Shown in pieces: positions 49,296 to 60,516 of a stretch of DNA of 64,000 nt. Position 1 is the stretch's first letter; every line of letters begins with the position of its first letter. A program made the position numbers and the translations under genes. The stretch is from Osedax fenrisi (lineage: Eukaryota > Annelida > Polychaeta > Sabellida > Siboglinidae), in NCBI GenBank assembly GCA_964019155.1, contig OZ025245.1, positions 12,820,461 through 12,884,460 of the forward strand, in the 5' to 3' direction. Below the pieces are notes generated by a model. It was not told the origin of the DNA. It searched no databases and was given only the letters and a program-made list of their open reading frames with translations.

Positions 49296-51200
49296 GTGTG
49301 TATACCAGAACATATTTTTCTAAGGAAATTGCTTCGCAAAATCTTTGGTAGGTACACCTACCAGTGTGTATCTTTGTACTAGAGCGTAACAGTGTAACAA
49401 GGGATACGTTGTTCTCAACACATACATCATACTATTACAATGAATACACCGCAATGTTAATATTATGTTCTCGAAACACTGTCCCCAAGGCGGATATACT
49501 ATAATTGTTATTCGTAACGTAAACATCCTCAACCTAGTTGTTGATATGTCCTAGTTGTTGATATATACCATAGATTTATAGATTGCCATACATTATAAAT
49601 ATACGATATATCCTATAGGATACTATATCCTATATCCTATATCCTATATCCTAAATTACACTTGTCTTATAAGACAATTGCAATTTTCTCGGAATACTAA
49701 CTACTAGTTACTGCTGATATAATATAATACGTGCAGTACTTAACATTACTATTACGTCATCTAGATATAACTCATGTAAGTACGAGATAACATTACTATT
49801 ACGTCATCTAGATATAACTCTTGTAAGTACGAGTTAACATTACTATTACGTCATCTAGATATAACTCATGTAAGTACGAGTTAACAGTACTATTACGTCA
49901 TCTAGATATAACTCATGTAAGTACGAGATAAAATTACTATTACGTCATCTAGATATAACTCTTGTAAGTACGAGTTAACATTACTATTACGTCATCTAGA
50001 TATAACTCTTGTAAGTACGAGTTAACATTACTATTACGTCATCTAGATATAACGCATGTAAGTACGAGATAACATTACTATTACGTCATCTAGATATAAC
50101 TCTTGTAAGTACGAGTTAACATTACTATTATGTCACCTTATTAATAATCCACAAATATATAATAATATTTATGAACATTGAATAGATATTTATTTACAAA
50201 ATGTAAAACCTACTAATAATAACTCATCAAATATAATTTGATGTTATAGTTGGATTAATTTTATAGATAGGTCATATTATATGACTCATATATCTATAAT
50301 TAAATATAGATATATCTATAGAATATATAATTTAATTTTATAATTTATTTTTTAAATCTTGTATTGTATACACTATTATACTATGCTATTTTAAATTAAG
50401 ATATGATAATGATATGATAATTTAAAATATAATTTAATATATTATGAAAGCTGTTTTATTGAAATACCTCATAATCTCCTATAGTTTATATATAACCTAA
50501 TTATTAGGTCCTCTATATAACTATCGATATAATAAACCAAATGTCTTTATATCGATGCATATAACCTACTATAACCAGGCTATAGAGGGTATTGGCCATT
50601 TACAATTATTATTAAAATCTAACCTAATATTTGGTTATAATAATTATATAAAAATATATTAAATATGACATTTTGTATTTGATATAAATTAAAGTTAGTT
50701 TTGAATGTTTATTTTAAGTTTTATATTAATTTATATAACATAATTGCAATCGGTATTTTTATGCTTTTTGTTGTCGTAACTCGATTTAAATTGCATGTTA
50801 CATTATTTTATATTAGTTATATTGTAATGTAAGTATACTTTACGTATACTTAATATCCTATAGGATATACCTATACCATGATATATCAAGGTTATAAATT
50901 GTATAATATTGTATTAGTTCATCTATTTTTAAAATGTTATTTCATCTGAAATATCCTTATTATAATTCTTATAAGATAACGTTACTTTCGCGAGTTTACA
51001 TGTAACATATGAGGAAAAGGGTTATATTGTAAAAGGTGATAACTTTTATTTATGATTATTTGTATATAATTTGGTTTATATATATATATATATATCAATA
51101 ATACTTATATACATTAGCTTTTCAATTATTTCGTCGTGTATATATTTCTATAATAATATCCTATATTCATTTTTTATAAGTGTTTTTTTTTTAAATAATA

Positions 51201-51248
<48 letters not shown>

Positions 51249-54200
51249 ATAGCATTGACATTTACACACACAAAAATAATCAATTGTAAATATATTATAA
51301 CTAAGTATTATTGATATACATAATGATATACATATTGTATATATATAAAAAATATAAATAAATAATAATAAATAAAAATGTAATCACCCTTTAAAAATGA
51401 TCATATATTCCTATATTTTATATTTAGACTCGTGGACGATGATTGAAGCGCGCACCCCCTTTAAGGGGTTATCGCCATGGGACGGTCATTTTGTTTAATT
51501 TACATGTATAGTAATAGGGAAGGTTTATTGAGTATTTCGAAACAAATTCTTCATTGAATTTAATATTTGTGTTTGTTTAGTTTTATAAAAAAGACTTTAA
51601 AATTCATATCTAAAACATAGAGACAACAAAATTAAAAATATATATTTTACATGTATAATAATATACATCATTTTATTTTATTTTGTCACTAATTTTATAA
51701 AATATAATACATCATAATTATATGTTTGTAATATTATCTCTGTAATTTTGGATACATATGTTATTTATATATATATAGCAAAAGAAATTAGGTGGATCGA
51801 TTCAGTACTTTTATCATAACATTCATTTATATACGTAAACATAACAACACAATTTAATTCAAGTAAAACGCATTTGAAAATGTTGTAAATAAATAAATTC
51901 AATAAAATTCAAATAAATTATAAGTAATAAAATTATACATTTAGCATATATAAAATCAATATTATAAAGTAATAGTTTTATATTTTCTTATTAATATATA
52001 AATGTTATTTTTATAAAATGTATATATAAAATGTTATATAATAATTGTAATAGGATAGGTAGATGAATACCTACATATATAAATGTTATTTTTTAATTAT
52101 ATCAGAGTGTAATAACATTTTGTATTCAACTAATATAAAATCAATATTATAAAGTAATAGATAGGTTTTATTGTCTATATATATAAATTGTATATTTATA
52201 TAATTTATATATTGAATATAAAACATTATATAAAAATGTATATTAGTTGGAGATTAACGATAAAATTAACGATTAATTTAAGAATGTAGATTTTTTTTAA
52301 ATAATTTATTTTATAAATCAAATAAATGTAAAAAATCCAGTTTTAAAATTTTTTAAATTATATTATATAACAATTTATATTAGTTTTTAATGTAGATTTC
52401 AAAATAAATAATTTTAAAAAGGCATGTTATAAAAGTTTCTTTTTATGCTATTTCTAAACTGATTTCATATATATTTTTTTGACAGTTACTAAATAACATA
52501 TCATTAAGATAATAAGAAATAGTACAATCAATAGTAGGTACCCTATAGGGTATACCTACATAATAAAACACATTTTTATTCCGATTTCAACGTATTTACT
52601 CATGTCGATATCCCCTTAAGGTGTTAAAATTAAATGCAATATCGTACAAGTGGGGTAAGTGGTTTATGTACATGGGGTAAGTATCCCACTATACCTTTTA
52701 TGCAATAATGCAGAAAAGTAATGTAGATAGCAGTAATATATGTTTTTCCGGGGATTTCTCCAGAAATTATCGTAGAAATTCACTAAAAGATTATCTTGCG
52801 TTAAATAGTACGGAATATTATTATCCTTGCAACATTTTAATCAACCAATCAAATTTATTATTGTTTTTAGTTTAAAATTAAATTAAAATTTGTTTACTTT
52901 AATTGAAATAATTAGAATTAATGGAAACTCATACTAATTGTGTATCCCTAATCATTTATATTAGTCGAATATATATGATTGGTTATTTAACGAGTTGGGA
53001 ACCGTATTCGATATGTTTTAAAAAAAATTGAGGTGAGCGAAAATATTGGTTTGTAAATAAAGCATAGACTAAAATGGATGGTTTGAAACCACTGGTTTCA
53101 CACCAACTCGAACGCAATTATTAACTCTAATAATTAGGGTTAAATGTTTCAACTCTGATATGTAGATCTCCGTTTCACACCGCCTCGCATTATTAACTCA
53201 AATAAGTATATTTAATATTTAATTTTGAATTTTTTAATATATACTATATATACTATATATATATATCTATATAATATAGATATTACTTAAATTGATAACA
53301 ATATTATTATAATAATTATATTGTTTATATATGAATTATATATGTTTATATATTGTTTATATTGAATATAAATTAAACTATATAGTATATAGGTATGTTT
53401 ACAAGTAAAATGTATACAACATTTGAAATTGAATTTCTCGATGTATTTAGATTATGTATTTATTTTATAGTGCTCATGTTATTATTTTTTTAAATATATG
53501 TGGCTATAACTCTCTATAATTAATATTAATAGTAATACCAATAATAAATATTTATATCTTATATTAATATTAACATATAAGCGAATATAAATTTATTAAA
53601 TTTTAATTTTCCATATTTTTTTACAAATAAACTATGAAAAAATACATTAGATCGAAATATTAACTATAATTAGTAGAGTTAATAATTTCGTTCGAGTTGG
53701 TGTGAAAGTTTCACACTGTGAAACCCATTTTCCCCTTTTACACTTTTCCCAGGCTTTTACGATCACGCAGCAATCATGTGCATTATTAATAATAATTTAT
53801 TATGCAGTGTATATAGTGCATATACTATCAAATGTGATTACTAATTGTAATAAATAATCTGAATAAATTAATATATATGGTTATGGTACATAATCCTCAC
53901 ATTGAAAATTAAATATCCGTACAAGCGACGCCCGCATTATTAAATATATCTACATATAATATAATTGGCCATTATAATTGGCTTATGTCTATTTATATGA
54001 GTATATAATATATACTATATATCAGAGTTGGAAAAAATCAGGATTTTTTTAAAAAAATCAAAAAAATTAAAATCACATTGATTTTTTTGATTTATTTGAT
54101 TTTTTTGATTTTTTTGATTTTTTTGATAGAATAAATAAATAAATTTATCAATACAAATTTTATATTATTTAATCAGTTTTATTTATTAGATTTATTAATA

Positions 54201-54680
54201 ATAGTAATCAAAACTATTAATTACATTTTATCAAATTATAAAAAAGTTGATTTATAATCAAAAAAATCAAAAAAATCATGATTTGTTTGATTTTTTTGAT
54301 AGAATAAATAAATAAATTTATCAATACAAATTTTATATTATTTAATCAGTTTTATTTATTAGATTTATTAATAATAGTAATCCAAACTATTAATTACATT
54401 TTATCAAATTATAAAAAAGTTGATTTATAATCAAAAAAAATCAAAAAAATCATGATTTTTGCCTTCAAAAAAATCAAAAAAATCATTGATTTAATCAAAT
54501 GATTTAAATCAATTGAATTAAATCAAACAACTCTGCTATATATTATAGTATATTATAGTACTATAAATTATAGTTTATAATATATACAACGGCTTATCAG
54601 TAGCATATATATATATATATTGAATTGAATTGAATTGAATATGGTTTATTGAGAAGAAATAAAATATAATATATATATAT

Positions 54681-54713
<33 letters not shown>

Positions 54714-55012
54714 GCTTTTATTTTTTGTTATGCTTATTTTTTAGGTTCACTCGGGATCTAATGCAGTTAAAAAAATATGGAAATATCACACCTAACCTAA
54801 CCAAACCAAACCAGTGAAAATAAAACTCAATATATTAATTATCATAAACACACATATATATATATATATATACATGTTACGTATAAGCTATTGCATAATT
54901 GATAGTCTATATATATAGACATACGCTAATTATAATTGTCACTCATATTATATGCATATAATATTTAAGATTGAAGAGAGACACTTTTTCAGATTTTTAA
55001 TTTTAAATATGC

Positions 55013-55050
<38 letters not shown>

Positions 55051-57990
55051 TATAAACATCATGGTTAAATTAATATATTCTTCATTTATTAATAATAACT
55101 TAATAAAACAGGAATACATACTAGATATTAAAAATGGAAAAAATGATATTATCAAAAGAGTATATAAAAATGCGGATAAAGAACAGAAATATGAAGATTA
55201 TGGTAAATGCATACATATTATTATTTCATTATTATAATATATAGTATATTTAATATATTGTTGTATAATATAAGTTATATCATATTTATATAAATATTGT
55301 ATATATTTATACAAATTAATTTTTAATTATTTTAACAATATCAAATTAAATTATAGATTTACGAATTTTAAAAATTCCAATTTCTATTGGTCTTGAAGTT
55401 ACATAATATGTACTTAATATTTGTACATACAAACTAAATATGACTAAGTGAGATATACTAACGTACTATATATTTTATATACATATATGTCCAAATATAT
55501 AGATATATAGACATTTAATAAATTATACAATTTTATAAAATAAAGTTAACAATCACAAACAAACGTATGATACTAATTAATATTAATACTGTATAATATA
55601 TTAGTTTACATTACAAACATAATGTATGATACATGTATAATAACCCACATGGTGTATAGTTTGATAGCTTTCTTCCTAATATAATAACTGATTTTTAATT
55701 TATTAGGAATCATAAAATAAAATGATAATACAGTCATTCATTTATAAGTGTGTACAACTTCATCTAAATTCCTTGATGGGATGAAATGATTATTCCAAAA
55801 TAACAATATATATATATATTTTATATTCTATTATAACAACAAACTATATATAGTTTGTATATATCTATACTGGTCACTACTTAACAGTACCACTTACTTG
55901 ATGTGACACACTGAATAACATATAGAAACACGCTATATACAAAGTATGTTTACGATGACTATGCAACTTGAGAAAGAAATGCGTTTAGATATACGATAGG
56001 GATGTTTAAATATAAAGGATATTTTTGAAAATCACTTTCGATAATAAATATTTCTAAATATCACTTATAAATAGGACATCCGCTCACTATCTCTGCAATG
56101 GTTACTTTTGTACTCCTAACTAGATACTTTTCAATGGTATATTTAATTATATTTTAATTATTTAAATCTTTGAATCCAAAATATCAGAGATATTGATTTA
56201 TTTATGAAATAAAATGCATTCATATTTTTAATTTAGTATTTCTATATAAATATGTTATTAAAACATGGACATTATTTTAAAATTATGTATGAATTGAACG
56301 ATGTTTTTTTACATTATGTATTTCGACATTCCAAATAATATAATGCGTATTAAATAATACTATAAATATAATTTAATCATATTGAAATCATTGATCTAAT
56401 AAATATGTTTACATTAATTTTTGTATCAAATTTAAATGTGCCCTCCTGAACAATGATGCAATATGATATATCTCGTTATCACTCCACCCGTGCGCACATA
56501 TAAAGGAAACCGCCATCACCCCATCGATACCATGATGTGAAATCATTATCATCTTCCTTAAGCAGGGATATTCTGTTTCTTATTACTTCTAAAAGGCTTA
56601 GAAATAAGACTTTACTATTTTCTAATGTTGTCGGCCCATATACGTTTACATAATATACATAACTACCATGATATAATCGATATTATTACATCATTTGTAT
56701 GCATACTTATTCCTCCTGTTCCTCCCCACCACTTCCTAATCCTCCTCCTCCTCCTCTACTATATCCTTATCTTCGTCAATTAGGGATGCTGGAGTTCTCC
56801 TACTTGATACCGTCGTACGCTAACCTCGGCACTTGGTCTATAGAGTTCACAAAGCACACTGCGGGGGACAAAACCTACTCCGTAACGAAGAGCTTCGATG
56901 TCAAGGAATATGGTTTGTATACTATTTAGTGGCTACGTAGTTTCTTATGTAATGTGTATGATGTAATAAGCTATAGAATAGGCGTTATCTATACTTTTAG
57001 AGATTTGTGTTACAGAATATTTTATAGAATAGTCGACATAGTTTGTTATACAATAAGTTAATTATAATATAAAATAGAATATGTTACATAATATATTATA
57101 GAATATGATTATTATAGAGAACAATGTGTCATGAGGTTTGAAAAGATGTATACATTTATAATTGTATGTTTGTCTAGTTAAAACAATCTAATAATTTAAC
57201 GCCAAAGTCAATCTAAACAATGTCATTATTATTATCAAGTTTCAATATTTTATTTCTAATTAAATAAATCTTAAATATTTCACAAGCGGTATATACACTT
57301 TACTCTGTACACCTTTATAACGGTAAACTAGTATATAAAAATATTAGTGTATAGTGAAGTATATTACGTAATGCCTATTGTAGCATTTCAATGTTTTATT
57401 TATAATTAAAAATACTCATATAAGTGTTCATATATGACTATAGTCGATATCAACATCAACATCAACATTTTTCTATGTAAACCTTTAGTGTATAGTATAC
57501 ACTGTATACTGTATACTATATAATAATCTACGCCATACTATACTTTACGCTATATACATTACAATAAAGCCTGTAGCTGTATACACTCTATATTGCGTAA
57601 CATCTATAATGAACTAATCGTGATGTAATCCTAACAGTTCTGCCAACATTCGAAGCTAATATAACCGGAGTGGTAGAAAACAATACTTTTCATGGAAGGG
57701 CATGCGCAATGTTAGATTATTAATATCGATTCTCCTATAGATTAACAATATTAATAATGATAATAATAATGTAACTAATGATAATATTGATATTGATGTC
57801 TATATTTTAAAATGCACATTTTTATCTGTATATTTGTTCTAATTAAATATTGTTATTCATAATATTTATATATATATATATATATATATTTATCATGATG
57901 TATTATTATATATATATATTATGATCTATTTACGTATTTAAGTAAACTTTCATCATCATCATATTCATCATCATTATCATATCCAGATAT

Positions 57991-58070
<80 letters not shown>

Positions 58071-60480
58071 ATATCTTTTAATTCAATCCCTTATTTATTT
58101 AATTTTTTCTTATTTTATGAATTATTATATCATTCATTTATTCTTTTCTACTTTTTTATATTATTTGTTCAGTAAAACAATAACACATATAATCTACATT
58201 GCATAATCACGTCCTTCATCGATAACACATGACCTCCACAAATGACCTCCACCTCCTCGTCAGATACACTTTCAACGAGAACGTTAATGGATACGCATTC
58301 ATCGTAGATAGTCCTCGAGATAAAGTTAGCTCTCATCTCTTACGACCAATACTCATATAAGCATGTGTGTGCGTGTGTATCTATGTCGGGTTGTGAGTGA
58401 AAGAATATATGCGTATGTGTGTGTATGTTTATAATTATAATAGTAGTATTAGTAGTATTATTATATTTATTTATTTAAAAAAATCCAATATTAAATAAAT
58501 AGTAATATTGCGTTATGATAATATTATAATAGAGTTATGGAGATATTTAAATAAAAGAAATTAATTAAAATTAATAAATTAAATAGTTTTGAAACATGGG
58601 TTTAACTTACATTTCATATATATATATATATATTTGTATTTGTATATTTATATTTGGAGAGAGTATTTATGAGTTGTATACTAATAATAATTATTATTAT
58701 TTATTAGAAGAATTTTTTTCTCTATACTTTTGTTTTTCATAATATATAGGTTTTTATTTCTCCTAAATTGTTTTAAAATAAGATAAAATATATTCTAGTA
58801 TTTCTAGCCAATAAATAGGGTGTAATTTTTATATCATGGATAATAAGAGAGATGAACAGACTACTGTTGTATTTTCGCGATGTATAAACTAACTGTTATT
58901 TTACCAACTTTCCTGTTACAAAAATTACATGCCGATACTTGCCCGATTACTAAAGCGGTACGCGCGCATGTATACACAGACACATGCACATACTTATACA
59001 CATACACATGTCTTTAGCTCATACTCGAGGATGGATGCACGAACATCACTTTCACTCTGTTACGGGGACGCAGGTACGATTTTTACCGAAGTTTTACGAT
59101 CACCGTAGTCGAGCACGGAACCGGTTAGCATTCTGGGTAATATTCGAGTCCGCTGCATTCTGGGTAACATAAATTCATATAGTATTATAGGTCATATTTG
59201 AGTGGACTCAAGTTTAGCCGACTAGCATTATATCTTGCATCATTACGGAGGTATAGCCTGAATATATTATTGTACTTTATTTTTAAATAATAAATACGCA
59301 TATATATATTAAACTGTCTGTATAAATCAGCTGGCTGAGTTGTCAGAAATATATGCATTAGTAAACTGTTCAACACTATCCTGACCATTAAAATAAGTAT
59401 TTAAAAGTGACATTATATAATTGTGTATAAAAAATCATTTCTCTCGTTAAAACTTAAAGACCTCACCATTAGAACGGCTTCGAAGAGATATTATAGCCAT
59501 GTATATATATATATATATATATATACACATTATGACTAGTAAATATAGATTACCATAACTGATGACCTTGTAATATTAGTACTTATGTACGGCCATCAAT
59601 CAACAGTATTGATAACTCGTCATTACCTCAAGGTCAAAGTCAGAATGCTACGTGGTCAGGTTACGTGAACAATCAAGGAAGATATATAGGCGATTCCAGG
59701 ACTTCGGAGGTCTCTAACAAACAGAAATCAACCATAAGTTTGATATACCTGTCCAACGGAAATCCTTGGTTTAAACCCGGCTTCGATAAGATCATTAAGG
59801 TTTAACTACGAGTGTTGTTATTATGTACCTTCATTAACGATATATTCATCATCACCATCAGTATCATCATCATCAACATCATTATAAAATATCCCAATAA
59901 ACCCCAATATAATAAAAAATGCTAACATATGCCTATCATTTTATCATACTAAGTAAAAATAAAAGTATCCTATTTACCTTTAAAAAGTTCTTGTTGTATC
60001 CTTAATTTATCTAGTGAACGTTTTAGTTGTAAAATGCATAGAAAGAATATTTCATATAGGAAATGTTTTGAATAAAATCATATTATATTAAGTATGTACT
60101 TATCTTTAATTATATAGAGTTACACCTATCTTCTCTATATATTCGAATTCATTATAGGGGCCATATTAGCTTGCTACCTGTACACCTGTAAATTGATCTT
60201 TAGTCACTTCTTATATGTATGTCTACATATTTCGTGCTTGCAATCATACTCAAGATGTGTGTTTGCAAACTAAGTAGAGTATTTTCCACAGGTTTTTTAT
60301 GTTTTCGAGCATAAAACGACTTAAAAATGTCGCATTAGTTTTTTTTGAATATGTCTAGCATCATTTTACATAATGTTAACCATAGTTTAAGGAATATAGG
60401 CGGTATGCTATAAACACGCTACACTTTAATATTGTAATATTTACTATGTGAACAAGATTTTATTTATAATAACTGAACCG

Positions 60481-60516
<36 letters not shown>

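Larger units (their letters stand above)
48236..55111. other. Gene B intron 4 (6.9 kb)
   Basis: AT-rich. Start resembles the corresponding gene A intron. Holds (TA)n at 49227-49291, a 47-bp minisatellite, (TA)n at 51207-51244, a foldback element at 53090, a hAT-like MITE at 54023 and a LINE tail at 54618. From 50140 to 53090 I see only unique-looking AT-rich DNA. Confidence 0.65.

Noticed and set aside
49320..49532. 70-codon minus-strand frame in gene B intron 4
   Set aside because: No recognisable motif, no paralogous copy, and no splice context; chance open frame.
49741..50137. CRISPR-like array (regular 47-bp period)
   Set aside because: There are no unique spacers; the whole unit repeats, and the genome is eukaryotic.
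54738..54795. Possible small exon after TTTTTTAG
   Set aside because: The encoded peptide hits a stop quickly and does not fit the phase or the A2M alignment; exons 4 and 5 already join in phase.
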